Made by a program: the position numbers and the translations under genes. The notes under the pieces are model-generated. The model was not told where the DNA came from, ran no database searches, and was given only the letters and a program-made list of their open reading frames with translations. Positions 18,963-28,349 of a stretch of DNA of 64,000 bases are shown here, one piece after another (within the stretch, counting starts at the first letter, position 1; every line of letters begins with the position of its first letter). Source of the DNA: Aliidiomarina celeris (lineage in GTDB: Bacteria; Pseudomonadota; Gammaproteobacteria; Enterobacterales; Alteromonadaceae); contig NZ_QMIL01000004.1 in the NCBI RefSeq assembly GCF_003316875.1, positions 62,001-126,000 on the forward strand, in the 5' to 3' direction.

Positions 18963-18992
18963 CCAGCTGGTTAGCGTTCACTGACCAGCTGG
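18963..18992. terminator. Hairpin at the hslU / GGDEF-EAL convergent junction
   Basis: Perfect 9-bp repeat CCAGCTGGT / ACCAGCTGG with a 12-nt loop, spanning the stop codon of the minus-strand gene. There is no T run on either side, so a factor-independent terminator is doubtful; it may instead protect 3' ends. Confidence 0.35.
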
Positions 18993-21019
18993 AAGTTCAG
19001 TTTTCCCCAGTTTTCCCAATGCTCGCGTAACAGCTCGAGGGCGCGGTTGGTGTCGACCGGCGGCGAGAGCAAATAGCCCTGCGCGCAGTCACAGCCAAGG
19101 TCGAGCAATGTTGCGAGTTGTTCACGCGACTCCACACCTTCTGCAATTACTTGTTTTCCTAAACCATGGCTAAGCTGAATAAGCGTACGCACAATGGTTG
19201 TATTGGCTTCGCTCGACAGCATTTCGGCTACAAAGCTACGGTCTATTTTAATGCGGTCTATGGGCAACCGACGTAAATAGGCAAGCGACGAATAGCCCGT
19301 GCCGAAGTCGTCTATCGACACCCGAATACCCATGGCCTGCAGTTCACTCAATACATTTAAGCCGGTGTTAATGTCCGACACCGCTACGTTCTCGGTAATT
19401 TCTAGTTCAATATCGGCCGCTTTGAGTTCATATTTGGCGAGCAGCGCGCGCATTTGTTGGCACAGCTCGTTGTTCTGGAATTGCCGTGCGCCGAGATTCA
19501 CTGCGATAGGCACCGGTCGTTCACCTTCGGCACGCCACTTATGCAGTAACTTGGCGCAGTGGTCGAGAACCCAATGGTCTACTTCGCTGGCCATGCCGAG
19601 CTGTTCTGCATAGGGTAAAAATTCACCGGGGCCGAGCAAACCGCGTACTGGGTGCTGCCAACGAATAAGCGCTTCAAAACTATGCAATGTGCTTCGCCGA
19701 CCTGCGTATATAGGTTGCAGGTGGATCAAAAACTCGTTGTTGTGAATAGCGCGGCGTAATTCGGGTTCTAAATCGGCGAGCCGAATATAGTGATCGTCCA
19801 TGCCGCGTTGGTACACCATTACACTTGGGTTGTCGGCAAGCTTGGCGTTGGCGAGGGCAATGTTGGCTTTACTCACTAAACCTTCGGTGCGACTTCCGTG
19901 TTGTGGATACCGCGAAATGCCAATGCTGCAAGACACTGAAATTTCGCGGCCGTCGATAAGCATGGGCTCATGCAATTCGTTGTGCAAACGGGTGGCGAGA
20001 TCTTCAATTAACGAGAGTTTTTTCAGGTGGTCGAACACCAACACAAACACGTCACCACTTATACGAGAGCAAAGCAGAGGTTTGGTGCGGGTATGGGTAA
20101 GCCGCTGGGCGAGCTCAACCAGCACCCTGTCACCGCCACGCATACCAAGCTGGTCGTTCACCGCCTTGAACCGGTCTACGCCGATCATCAGTATAGTGAG
20201 GTGGCGACCGGTGGCTCTGCACGAGTCAATAAAGAGTGGCACTTTGCTCATCAGTTCGTCGCGGTTCGGTAGCTTGGTGAGCGCGTCGTGACGATTCAAA
20301 AAGTCGGCTTTTTGCATGGCGTTCAGCGCCTGATGACGCTCCGACTCGAGCAGCCAAATAGTCACCCCAAGTGCGGCTATCGCTAAAAACACGAGGTTTA
20401 GAAAGCCTTGCAGTGCCCACACCAGTTCCGACATGAGTAAGGGAGTGGTGAGCTGGAATATGCCAACCAGTGCAATGTTCTTCAGCCCTTGTAAGCCAAA
20501 GGCAAAGGCGATCATGCGCGGGCCAAGCGAGCCTCTCACATATCGCAGTATAAAGCCGCCAATGGTAACCAAACCAATGCCCGTAACGAGGAACATAAGG
20601 GTGCCTTGCTCGAAGGGTTGCACCAGTGAGCTTGCTTGTTCGCCCAGCCGAGTCACTACACTTAAACTCATGGCAAAGGCGTAAATAACCCAACGCCAAG
20701 CGCGCTTCGGCGGCTTTTGCTTGGTAATGTCGAACACCCCAATGGTGAGCAGGCTGAGCCCTAAATACAAGGAGCCTAAATGCAGTGTGCCGAGCCACCA
20801 CGACTGCCAAGCAAAGTCGGCCACCAGTGGCGCAAGCAGAATGTGGCTTAAGCTGGCAACGCAACCGAGGGTGTAGTAGGCCGCAGCATAAGACCAAAAG
20901 CGTAAATATGGCCTTTTATATGCTTTGTAATAATGCAGTAGCAACAACGAAAACCCAGCCATTAAAAGGGCTTGGCCGGCATAACTTGCGCTTGCAATAG
21001 CTGTATGAGTAAGAAGCAT
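18971..21019 (-). CDS. Membrane GGDEF-EAL protein, likely c-di-GMP phosphodiesterase
   Basis: 682 residues. The N-terminal 225 residues contain about seven hydrophobic helices forming a membrane sensor. The GGDEF domain (about 240-405) has SGDVF at 321-325 in place of GGDEF, so cyclase activity is unlikely. The EAL domain has intact EALIRW (449-), ITEN, DDFGTGYSSL (570-579) and IAEGVES motifs, which carry metal and catalytic residues. Predicted role: hydrolysis of c-di-GMP, with the decayed GGDEF perhaps binding GTP. Monocistronic, convergent with hslU. The input sensed by the membrane part is unknown. Confidence 0.88.
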   Translation of the reverse strand: MLLTHTAIASASYAGQALLMAGFSLLLLHYYKAYKRPYLRFWSYAAAYYTLGCVASLSHILLAPLVADFAWQSWWLGTLHLGSLYLGLSLLTIGVFDITKQKPPKRAWRWVIYAFAMSLSVVTRLGEQASSLVQPFEQGTLMFLVTGIGLVTIGGFILRYVRGSLGPRMIAFAFGLQGLKNIALVGIFQLTTPLLMSELVWALQGFLNLVFLAIAALGVTIWLLESERHQALNAMQKADFLNRHDALTKLPNRDELMSKVPLFIDSCRATGRHLTILMIGVDRFKAVNDQLGMRGGDRVLVELAQRLTHTRTKPLLCSRISGDVFVLVFDHLKKLSLIEDLATRLHNELHEPMLIDGREISVSCSIGISRYPQHGSRTEGLVSKANIALANAKLADNPSVMVYQRGMDDHYIRLADLEPELRRAIHNNEFLIHLQPIYAGRRSTLHSFEALIRWQHPVRGLLGPGEFLPYAEQLGMASEVDHWVLDHCAKLLHKWRAEGERPVPIAVNLGARQFQNNELCQQMRALLAKYELKAADIELEITENVAVSDINTGLNVLSELQAMGIRVSIDDFGTGYSSLAYLRRLPIDRIKIDRSFVAEMLSSEANTTIVRTLIQLSHGLGKQVIAEGVESREQLATLLDLGCDCAQGYLLSPPVDTNRALELLREHWENWGKLNFQLVSER

Positions 21020-21113
21020 AGAAAGAACGGTTGCCTATGAGCAATCTTATATTTAGAGTTCTTCGATTTAACGGCTTTTCAACGAGAAAATCAACCTTAA
21101 CCCGCATAAGCGG

Positions 21114-21142
21114 TTTCTAAGCACAGTGGAGCGGGTTATACT
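21114..21142 (+). promoter_or_regulatory. Candidate promoter of rraA
   Basis: -10 TATACT (21137-21142) with a poor -35 TTTCTA (21114-21119) at 17 bp. It lies 37 bp before the rraA start. Supported mainly by the -10 element and position. Confidence 0.35.
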
Positions 21143-21178
21143 GTACGGCGAAACCCTAGCCAATGCAGGAGCCTGCAC

Positions 21179-21664
21179 ATGGAATACAATACTTCAGAAC
21201 TCTGTGATTTATTTGCTGACCAAATCGACGTGGTTGAACCAATGTTTGTGAACTACGGTGGCCGAGCTTCGTTTGGCGGTCAAATTGTTACGGTGAAGTG
21301 TCATGAAGACAAAGGCGTTATTGAAACCGTATTAGCGCAAGACGGCACCGGCAAAGTATTATTGGTTGACGGAGGTGGTTCTTTACGCCGCGCGTTAATC
21401 GACATTTCAGTGGCAGAACTGGCGCTTGAAAACGACTGGGAAGGCATTATTTGCTTTGGTTGTGTGCGCGACGTAGACGCCTTGGAAGAGCTCGACTTGG
21501 GTGTGCAAGCCATTGCCTCAATTCCTGTGGGCGCTGCGTCTGAAGGCGTTGGCGAATCAGACATTCCGGTTAATTTTGGCGGCGTAACTTTCTTACCCGA
21601 AGACCACATTTACGCCGACAGTACGGGTGTGATTTTGTCGCCCGAACCGCTCGACATTGAATAA
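21179..21664 (+). CDS. rraA: Regulator of ribonuclease E activity A
   Basis: Trimeric protein that binds RNase E and modulates degradosome activity. 161 residues, the family length. [31 protein letters not shown] and the [14 protein letters not shown] block are characteristic. The family derives from class II aldolase-like folds but is non-enzymatic in E. coli. Ribosome site CAGGAG lies 9 bases before the ATG. Only 29 bp separate it from hutG, so rraA transcripts may read into the hut genes. Confidence 0.95.
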   Translation: MEYNTSELCDLFADQIDVVEPMFVNYGGRASFGGQIVTVKCHEDKGVIETVLAQDGTGKVLLVDGGGSLRRALIDISVAELALENDWEGIICFGCVRDVDALEELDLGVQAIASIPVGAASEGVGESDIPVNFGGVTFLPEDHIYADSTGVILSPEPLDIE

Positions 21665-21693
21665 CGCAGCGGCAAAAAATTAAACCTGTTGTT

Positions 21694-22740
21694 ATGCGCT
21701 ATTCCGCCGAATTTATTATCGCTCCTGAACCCCAACACTGGGTTCGGGCGCGCGACGGCGAAACTAAAATTGGTCAAGCCATTCCGTGCTTACCTGCCGC
21801 TGCAACAACCTCCACGCTTGCCGAGCTTTACCAACAAGGCTCACGTGTAGCTCTCGTTGGCGTACCCGAAAGTATTGGTCCGCGCGCTAACCTTGGCCGG
21901 GGCGGTGCTGAGCTCGGTTGGCAGGCATTTTTAACGCAGTTCCTGAACTTACAAGCAACGCCGGCCATTCCCGTACAAGAACTTCTGTTGGTGGGCGCCG
22001 TAGACTGCCAAGACCTAATGGCAGAAAGCGAAACCTTAAATGCCAACATTCCGCATGAGCTTATGCGGCTGCGTGAGCTCTGTGCAGTGCTTGATCGGCG
22101 TGTAGAGCATGTAGTTGCTCCCTTGTTTGCCGCCGGTTATGAAGTGGTTCTCATTGGTGGTGGGCACAACAACGCTTACCCATTACTGAATGCGCTAAAG
22201 CAAACCACAGGAAAAAGCTGTGGGGCCGTGAACCTTGATCCGCACGCCGACTTTCGCCCGCGTGAAGGCCGCCATAGTGGCAATGGCTTTAGCTATGCCT
22301 ATGTAGAAGGCGCGTTAGCCTATTACCACGTGGTGTCGTTACATGAAGGGAAAAACTCCGCTTCGAGCCTGCGTAATCTTGCCGACGCCGGGTTTCGCTA
22401 CCACAGCGCTCACCATTTGTATGATATGGAATTTACCGACGCCATGCGCGACGTTGCCGCCAAAGCAGCTTCGTGGCAAGTGCCGCTCGGTGTTGAAGTC
22501 GACATAGACGCGATTCAGTTCGCGCCGGCCAGTGCCTACAATGTTATGGGCGTTGCACCTGCACAAGCATTTCGCTTTGTAAGTGAGCTTGCGGTGCTGC
22601 CGGAGGCACGCTATTTACACCTCGCCGAAGCTGCTCCAGCTTGCCACCCTGCGGGTGTCGAAGCCGGTACACAGCACGCAGGGCAATTACTGAGCGAGTT
22701 GGTTATTGCTTGGCTGCGGGGGCGAGCAAAGCGCTATTAA
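21694..22740 (+). CDS. hutG: Formimidoylglutamase
   Basis: Last step of histidine degradation: formiminoglutamate to glutamate and formamide, by a manganese enzyme of the arginase fold. 348 residues. Metal-site blocks are GGGHNNAY, NLDPHADFRP (the DAHxD motif in DPHAD form) and EVDIDAI, typical of the proteobacterial HutG group rather than agmatinase. No good ribosome site is seen before ATG 21694, which suggests coupling to rraA or weak translation. Convergent with hutI (stops 32 bp apart). Confidence 0.9.
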   Translation: MRYSAEFIIAPEPQHWVRARDGETKIGQAIPCLPAAATTSTLAELYQQGSRVALVGVPESIGPRANLGRGGAELGWQAFLTQFLNLQATPAIPVQELLLVGAVDCQDLMAESETLNANIPHELMRLRELCAVLDRRVEHVVAPLFAAGYEVVLIGGGHNNAYPLLNALKQTTGKSCGAVNLDPHADFRPREGRHSGNGFSYAYVEGALAYYHVVSLHEGKNSASSLRNLADAGFRYHSAHHLYDMEFTDAMRDVAAKAASWQVPLGVEVDIDAIQFAPASAYNVMGVAPAQAFRFVSELAVLPEARYLHLAEAAPACHPAGVEAGTQHAGQLLSELVIAWLRGRAKRY

Positions 22741-22772
22741 AAAAGCGCAGCGGCGTAAACAAAACCCCTTCT

Positions 22773-23975
22773 TTAAGTTGCAACTCCAGCGAACCAGCGT
22801 TGGCGCAGCGGGTTCGCGCCAATTTCATAGCAAATATCTTCCGCGGCGTTGAGTTTCCATAAGGCAAGATCGGCACGATTACCCACCGCCAAGGTTCCGC
22901 TATTGGCAACTCCCAAAGCTTTGGCGGCATGCGCCGTAACCCCTAACCACGCTTCTTCTGGTGTTAACCGAAAGAGTGTGCAGGCCATGTGCATCATCAG
23001 TGGTAAATGAGTAAAGGGCGAGGTGCCAGGGTTGGCGTCGGTGGCAATGGCCATGGGAACCTTGGCGGCACGCAATTGGGCCACCGGCGGTAACTGCGTT
23101 TCGCGGAGAAAATAAAAGGCCCCGGGTAACAACACCGCCACCGTGCCGGCCTGCGCCATGGCGGCAACACCTTGCTCGGATAAATATTCCAGATGATCAG
23201 CAGAAAGCCCTTGGTATTGAGCGACTAAAGCGGCGCCGTTTTGGTTGCTGAGTTGCTCGGCGTGCAACTTCACAGGCAACCCGTGAGCCTTAGCAGCCTG
23301 AAATACTTTTTCTGTTTGCGCGCGGCTAAAGCCCACGTTCTCACAAAATACGTCTACGGCATCAGCAAGTTTTTCTGCCGCCGCTGCAGGCAAAATTTCG
23401 TTACACACCAAATCAATGTAAGCGTCGGTGCGCCCTTTATATTCGGGGGGTAAAGCATGTGCTGCCAGTAAAGTGGTATGCACACAAAGGGGCAACTCGG
23501 CACCGAGCCGCCGCGCTACCCGCAGTTGTTTTAGTTCGTGCTCTACACTAAGCCCATAGCCAGACTTTATTTCTATATGCGTCACCCCTTGTGCCATCAG
23601 CGCATCTGCACGGCTTTTGGCCTGCTCAAAGAGCTCGTGTTCAGATGCTGCACGGGTGGCTGTTACCGTGGACAAAATACCGCCTCCAGCTGCGGCTATG
23701 TCTGCGTAGCTGGCGCCGTGTAACCGTTGTTTAAACTCGTGTGCACGGCTCCCTCCCCACACTAAATGGGTATGGCAGTCAATTAAACCAGGCGTAAGTA
23801 AGCCGCCGTTACCGTTCACTTTTTGTGCATTTTGCGCAAGCTCCAACGGTATATTCTCGGCCGAGCCTAGCCACGAAATTACGCCATTTTCTATGGCTAA
23901 GGCGGCATTGGGAATAAGGCCGAGATCGGCCTTGGTCATGGTGGCAAGCGTTACATTGTGAATAAGCGTTGGCAT
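22773..23975 (-). CDS. hutI: Imidazolonepropionase
   Basis: Third step of histidine degradation: imidazolonepropionate to formiminoglutamate, by a metal-dependent amidohydrolase. 400 residues from ATG 23975, which has GGAG six bases upstream. A longer frame to 24035 would cover the HutC operator and add a non-conserved leader, so it is rejected. Metal and substrate motifs: [10 protein letters not shown] near residue 70, [13 protein letters not shown] and ATDANPG. Divergent from hutC across the operator at 24014. Confidence 0.96.
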   Translation of the reverse strand: MPTLIHNVTLATMTKADLGLIPNAALAIENGVISWLGSAENIPLELAQNAQKVNGNGGLLTPGLIDCHTHLVWGGSRAHEFKQRLHGASYADIAAAGGGILSTVTATRAASEHELFEQAKSRADALMAQGVTHIEIKSGYGLSVEHELKQLRVARRLGAELPLCVHTTLLAAHALPPEYKGRTDAYIDLVCNEILPAAAAEKLADAVDVFCENVGFSRAQTEKVFQAAKAHGLPVKLHAEQLSNQNGAALVAQYQGLSADHLEYLSEQGVAAMAQAGTVAVLLPGAFYFLRETQLPPVAQLRAAKVPMAIATDANPGTSPFTHLPLMMHMACTLFRLTPEEAWLGVTAHAAKALGVANSGTLAVGNRADLALWKLNAAEDICYEIGANPLRQRWFAGVAT

Positions 23976-24013
23976 AACAACTCCGAGCTGACTTTGCTGA
24001 TTTTCTTTGCTAA

Positions 24014-24023
24014 TGTATATACA
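24014..24023. promoter_or_regulatory. HutC-type operator
   Basis: Palindrome TGTATATACA with AA before and AG after. It closely resembles the HutC site core known from Pseudomonas (CTTGTA..TACAAG). It sits between divergent hutI and hutC, so HutC would control itself, hutU-hutH and hutI, with urocanate as inducer. Confidence 0.7.
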
Positions 24024-24094
24024 AGCTGTACTCATGGTAATAGAATTTAAAAAATACGCAAGAACGCGGTAAGAATGAAGTGGGGGACTTCAGG

Positions 24095-24808
24095 GTGGCC
24101 AAGTTTGAAAACATTAAAGAACATATTTATCAAAAAATAGAAAGCGGTGAGTGGCCTGAGTACCACCCGGTAAGCTCGGAAAATGCGCTGGCGAATCAAT
24201 TTAAGGTAAGCCGCATGACTGCTCGGCGGGCATTGCAGGAGCTTTCCGACGAAGGTTTAGTGACCCGCACACGGGGCTCAGGCACTTTTGTAGCACCGTT
24301 GAAGTCGCAGTCGGCGTTACTCACCATTCGCAATATTGCCGACGAAATAGCGCTGCGAAATCATCGCCACCATGCCGAAGTGGTGTGCATGGAAAAGGTT
24401 CCAGCGTCGCCAACGCTTGCAACATTTTTGCATGTGCCGGTGCAGTCGCAGGTGTGGCACTCCATTATTATTCACCACGAAAACGGCCAGCCCGTGCAAG
24501 TGGAAGACCGTTATGTAAACCCACGGTTAGTGCCCAATTACGGTGAGCAAGACTTTACCCAACGCACACCGCACGACTACTTATGCGAAGTAACACCGCT
24601 TACCGAAGCCAGCCACCAAATAGAAGCGGTGTTGCCGAGTGCGGCATTGAGTCGCTGGTTAAAAGTGGAAGCACTCGAACCTTGTTTACAGATTAACCGG
24701 CGCACTTGGTGCCGCGACGGCGTGGTGAGCCAAGCTACCCTTACCCACCCCGGTTCACGCTTTCGATTAGGCGGCCACATGACTTTTCGTGCCAGCAAAA
24801 AAAGTTAA
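24095..24808 (+). CDS. hutC: Histidine utilisation repressor HutC (GntR family)
   Basis: Transcription factor released from DNA by urocanate. From GTG 24095 (GGGGGA seven bases upstream) it has 237 residues; a GTG at 24080 would add five. The N-terminal winged helix (KFENIKEHIYQKIESGEW ... VSRMTARRALQELSDEGLVTRTRGSGTFV) is GntR-like. The C-terminal UTRA ligand domain follows, with HHENGQPVQVEDRYVN and LQINRRTWCRDG-like segments typical of HutC. Heads the hutC-hutU-hutH run. Confidence 0.94.
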   Translation: MAKFENIKEHIYQKIESGEWPEYHPVSSENALANQFKVSRMTARRALQELSDEGLVTRTRGSGTFVAPLKSQSALLTIRNIADEIALRNHRHHAEVVCMEKVPASPTLATFLHVPVQSQVWHSIIIHHENGQPVQVEDRYVNPRLVPNYGEQDFTQRTPHDYLCEVTPLTEASHQIEAVLPSAALSRWLKVEALEPCLQINRRTWCRDGVVSQATLTHPGSRFRLGGHMTFRASKKS

Positions 24809-24819
24809 GGAGATAACGA

Positions 24820-26502
24820 ATGAAAACAACACGCCTCGACCCACGCCGAGTTATTCGGGCAGCGAAAGGGAGCGAAATTACCGCCAAAAGTTGGCAAACG
24901 GAAGCCGCTAAACGCATGCTGATGAATAACTTAGACCCAGAAGTGGCCGAACACCCGCAGGGTTTGGTAGTTTATGGCGGCATTGGCCGTGCAGCGAGAA
25001 ACTGGGAATGTTTCGACCGTATAGTAGAGGTTCTCGATCGGCTCACCGACGAAGAAACCTTGCTCGTTCAAAGCGGTAAGCCCGTTGGTGTATTCCCAAC
25101 GCACAAAAATGCGCCCCGCGTGCTGATCGCGAACTCCAACTTAGTGCCAAAGTGGGCCAACTGGGAACATTTTAACGAACTCGACCGTGCAGGCTTAATG
25201 ATGTACGGGCAAATGACCGCCGGTTCATGGATTTACATTGGTTCGCAAGGCATTGTGCAGGGCACTTATGAAACCTTTGGTGCAGTTGCCAAGCAGCACT
25301 TTAATGGCGACGCGAGCGGTAAGTGGGTACTTACTGGCGGTTTGGGCGGCATGGGCGGTGCTCAACCTTTAGCGGCAACCATGGCGGGGTTTTCCATGTT
25401 GGCCTGTGAAGTAGACGAGTCGCGCATCGATTTTCGCTTAAAAACGCGTTATGTCGACGAAAAAGCGACAGACTTAGACAGCGCCTTAGCCCGTTTAGAG
25501 CAAGCGAAAAAAGACGGCAAACCGGTGTCGATTGGCTTGTTGGCCAACGCCGCAGACGTGTACAGCGAACTGGTTGAGCGTGGTATTACGCCGGACGTAG
25601 TAACCGATCAAACTTCAGCGCACGACCCGTTAAACGGTTACCTTCCGCAAGGCTGGACTCTAGAGCAAGCGGTAAAACGCCGAGACGAAGACGAAGCGGC
25701 CGTGGTAAAAGCCGCGAAACAGAGTATGGCCGTGCAAGTGCGCGCTATGTTGACTATGCATGAGCGCGGCGCCGCTACGCTCGACTACGGCAATAATATT
25801 CGGCAAATGGCGCAAGACGAAGGTGTGGAAAACGCGTTCGACTTCCCCGGCTTTGTGCCTGCCTATATTCGACCGCTGTTTTGCCAAGGTATCGGGCCGT
25901 TCCGCTGGGTAGCACTTTCGGGCGACCCAGAAGACATTTACAAAACCGATCAAAAAGTAAAAGAGTTAATGCCTCACGACACTCACTTGCATAACTGGTT
26001 AGACATGGCGCGCGAGCGCATTGCCTTCCAAGGCTTACCGGCTCGCATTTGTTGGGTGGGTTTAAAAGATCGTGCGCGCTTAGGCGTAGCGTTTAACGAA
26101 ATGGTGCGCAACGGCGAATTGAAGGCCCCCATTGTTATTGGTCGCGACCACCTCGACTCCGGCTCAGTGGCTAGCCCTAACCGTGAAACCGAAGCCATGC
26201 TCGACGGCTCCGACGCTGTGTCCGACTGGCCACTACTGAATGCGTTATTGAACACCGCAGGCGGCGCCACCTGGGTAAGCTTGCATCATGGCGGCGGTGT
26301 AGGAATGGGCTATTCACAGCATTCCGGCGTGGTGATTGTAGCCGACGGTACAGACGAAGCTGAACAGCGCTTAAAACGGGTGCTCTGGAATGATCCCGGT
26401 ACCGGCGTAATGCGCCATGCCGACGCCGGATACGACATAGCCAAAGACTGCGCCGTAGAATGCGGACTCGATTTACCCATGGTGGAAGGAACACAAAAAT
26501 GA
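24820..26502 (+). CDS. hutU: Urocanase
   Basis: Second step of histidine degradation: urocanate plus water to imidazolonepropionate, using tightly bound NAD. 560 residues, the family length. [29 protein letters not shown] and the near C-terminal [17 protein letters not shown] block are diagnostic. Strong ribosome site AAGGAG. Its stop overlaps the hutH start (ATGA), giving coupling. Confidence 0.98.
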   Translation: MKTTRLDPRRVIRAAKGSEITAKSWQTEAAKRMLMNNLDPEVAEHPQGLVVYGGIGRAARNWECFDRIVEVLDRLTDEETLLVQSGKPVGVFPTHKNAPRVLIANSNLVPKWANWEHFNELDRAGLMMYGQMTAGSWIYIGSQGIVQGTYETFGAVAKQHFNGDASGKWVLTGGLGGMGGAQPLAATMAGFSMLACEVDESRIDFRLKTRYVDEKATDLDSALARLEQAKKDGKPVSIGLLANAADVYSELVERGITPDVVTDQTSAHDPLNGYLPQGWTLEQAVKRRDEDEAAVVKAAKQSMAVQVRAMLTMHERGAATLDYGNNIRQMAQDEGVENAFDFPGFVPAYIRPLFCQGIGPFRWVALSGDPEDIYKTDQKVKELMPHDTHLHNWLDMARERIAFQGLPARICWVGLKDRARLGVAFNEMVRNGELKAPIVIGRDHLDSGSVASPNRETEAMLDGSDAVSDWPLLNALLNTAGGATWVSLHHGGGVGMGYSQHSGVVIVADGTDEAEQRLKRVLWNDPGTGVMRHADAGYDIAKDCAVECGLDLPMVEGTQK

Positions 26503-28025
26503 GTGCATACACACTTTCGCTCACACCCGGCCAGCTTAACTTGGCTGAACTACAACGAATTCGCCGCGAACCTGTGCAGCTCAGCATTGTAAACGACGCA
26601 TGGAGCGGTATTGCCGCGTCGGCGGAAACTGTTGCTGATGTGCTGGCGCAAGGCCGCGTGGTGTATGGTATTAACACCGGCTTTGGCTTGTTGGCCAACA
26701 CTCGAATTCAACCCGAGCAGCTTGCCGACTTGCAGCGCCGTATTGTGCTTTCTCATGCGGCAGGCGTGGGCGAGCTCATGTCCGACTCCGTAGTGCGGCT
26801 TATGATGGTACTGAAAATAAACTCTTTGGCGCGTGGCTTTTCCGGCATTCGCCCCGAGGTAATTCAGTTTCTTATGCAGCTTTTAAACAACCAAGCCTAT
26901 CCTTGTGTTCCGGAAAAAGGCTCGGTGGGAGCCTGCGGTGACCTCGCCCCACTTGCGCACATGGTATTACCGCTGCTTGGTGAAGGCGAAATTCGTTATC
27001 GAGGCGAAGTAAAACCTTCAATAGAAGTATTAAATGAACTTGGCATGCAACCCATAGAATTAGCGCCAAAAGAAGGTTTAGCGCTACTCAACGGAACTCA
27101 AGCCTCTACCGCGTTAGCACTGCACGGCTTATTTGCTATTGAAGACGTATTTCGCGCCGCACTACTGGCCGGCAGCATGGCAGTGGAAGCCGCATTAGGT
27201 TCGCGCACCCCGTTCGACGCGCGCATACACGAAGTGCGTGGGCAGCCTGGGCAAATAGACGTAGCCGCAGAGCTGCGCCGCATTTTGCATAGCAGCAGCG
27301 AAGTGGGTGAGTCGCACGAAAATTGTGGCAAGGTGCAAGACCCCTACTCGCTGCGCTGCCAACCACAGGTAATGGGCGCTGTATGGGACCAAATTCGCTA
27401 CGCCGCACAGGTGCTAGCGCGTGAGGCAAACGGCGTAACCGACAACCCGCTGGTATTTGCCGACGACAACGACATTTTGTCGGGCGGTAACTTTCATGCA
27501 GAGCCGGTGGCCTTAGTCGCCGACGCCCTTGCCGTAGCATGCAGCGAAATTGGTGCCCTTTCCGAGCGCCGCATGGCACTTTTGGTCGACAAAAACCTAA
27601 GCAACTTACCGCCGTTCTTAGTTGAAAATGGCGGGGTAAACTCAGGCTTTATGATGGCACAAGTGACCGCCGCCGCATTGGCCTCGGAGAACAAAACCTT
27701 CGCCCACCCCGCGTCGGTAGACAGCTTGCCCACCTCCGCCAACCAAGAGGACCACGTGTCGATGGCCACCTTCGCCGCACGCCGGCTTGAAGACATGGCC
27801 GAAAATACCGCCGCTATTGTAGCCATAGAGTTATTAAGCACAGCGCAAGGGCTCGACTTCCGCCGCCCGCTCAAAAGCTCGCCGATAATTGAAAGTGCCT
27901 ACGCAAAAGTGCGTGAAAAAGTAAGCTTCTACGACGAAGACCGCTACTTTTCGCCCGACATAAAAGCCATAATCCAGCTCATACGCTCAGGCGACCTGTC
28001 GCCGTTAACGGCGATCAGCCTTTAA
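26499..28025 (+). CDS. hutH: Histidine ammonia-lyase with an Ala-Cys-Gly cofactor triad
   Basis: First step: histidine to trans-urocanate and ammonia. 508 residues from ATG 26499, which overlaps the hutU stop and has GGAAGGA upstream. The fold blocks are normal ([35 protein letters not shown]). The triad that cyclises to the MIO electrophile reads Ala145-Cys146-Gly147 in [12 protein letters not shown], whereas Ala-Ser-Gly is usual. TGC is clear in the DNA. A Ser-to-Cys change in Pseudomonas HutH was reported to still mature to active enzyme, so activity is expected. Operon partner of hutU. Confidence 0.95.
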   Translation: MSAYTLSLTPGQLNLAELQRIRREPVQLSIVNDAWSGIAASAETVADVLAQGRVVYGINTGFGLLANTRIQPEQLADLQRRIVLSHAAGVGELMSDSVVRLMMVLKINSLARGFSGIRPEVIQFLMQLLNNQAYPCVPEKGSVGACGDLAPLAHMVLPLLGEGEIRYRGEVKPSIEVLNELGMQPIELAPKEGLALLNGTQASTALALHGLFAIEDVFRAALLAGSMAVEAALGSRTPFDARIHEVRGQPGQIDVAAELRRILHSSSEVGESHENCGKVQDPYSLRCQPQVMGAVWDQIRYAAQVLAREANGVTDNPLVFADDNDILSGGNFHAEPVALVADALAVACSEIGALSERRMALLVDKNLSNLPPFLVENGGVNSGFMMAQVTAAALASENKTFAHPASVDSLPTSANQEDHVSMATFAARRLEDMAENTAAIVAIELLSTAQGLDFRRPLKSSPIIESAYAKVREKVSFYDEDRYFSPDIKAIIQLIRSGDLSPLTAISL

Positions 28026-28043
28026 AACCTCGATTGACAGTGT

Positions 28044-28070
28044 AAAAAAGCGCCTTCGGGCGCTTTTTTT
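28044..28070 (+). terminator. Intrinsic terminator of the hut operon
   Basis: A run, stem AGCGCC, TTCG tetraloop-type turn, GGCGCT, then seven T. It lies 18 bp after the hutH stop and is a strong canonical terminator. The group II intron fragment begins 3 bp after it. Confidence 0.9.
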
Positions 28071-28073
28071 GTA

Positions 28074-28243
28074 GTGCGCCGAGCACGGCGCATAACGCCT
28101 TGACGGGCGCTGTTCCTGTACAGGTGGTGCTGGCAGGATGACTTGGAGGTGGGAGTCCCCTGTGAGCTCGGTAAGGGGAATCACTAGCTGAACCGCAAGG
28201 GTGTTCATCGTGAGGTGAAATCCGAAGGAAGCGGAAAGCAAAT
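28074..28243 (+). mobile_element. 5' fragment of a group II intron (domain I region), truncated
   Basis: Starts GTGCGCC, the group II 5' splice-site signature, with a GCGCCG-AGCA-CGGCGC hairpin. It continues with blocks seen in bacterial group II introns: CTTGGAGGTGGGAGTCCCC, CTGAACCGCAAGGGTG, CATCGTGAGGTGAAATC and CGAAGGAAGCGGAAAGCAAA. Similarity is lost after about 28243. No reverse transcriptase ORF and no domain V or VI are present, so it cannot splice or move. The position, immediately after an intrinsic terminator, is the favoured target of class C introns, but the class cannot be fixed here. Recognised from memory of intron consensus, not by search. Confidence 0.6.
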
Positions 28244-28268
28244 CACAAAAGACCATAACGGGCTCACC

Positions 28269-28329
28269 TTAACGCTGATGTTTTTGTTGGTTAACACTGT
28301 ACGCAAAGCAAGCCAATGAACAGCGTTAA
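28269..28329. repeat. Nine-bp inverted repeat, attC-like in size only
   Basis: TTAACGCTG (28269-28277) and CAGCGTTAA (28321-28329) enclose 43 nt with a weaker inner TTGG/CCAA pairing. The right arm gives GTTAAAC, which fits the integron GTTRRRY core. The left arm CCTTAAC misses RYYYAAC at its first base. Length (about 61 nt) is in the attC range. Lies just before the 3' end of the yiiD-type gene. No integrase or cassette is seen. Confidence 0.3.
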
Positions 28330-28349
28330 ACCAATGAAACGCTTAGTTG

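Noticed and set aside
18963-18992. Strong bidirectional terminator
   Set aside because: The stem is perfect but neither side has a T run; kept only as a low-confidence hairpin.
23976-24035. Extra 20 residues at the N-terminus of hutI
   Set aside because: They cover the HutC operator, are not typical of the family, and the downstream ATG at 23975 has a proper ribosome site.
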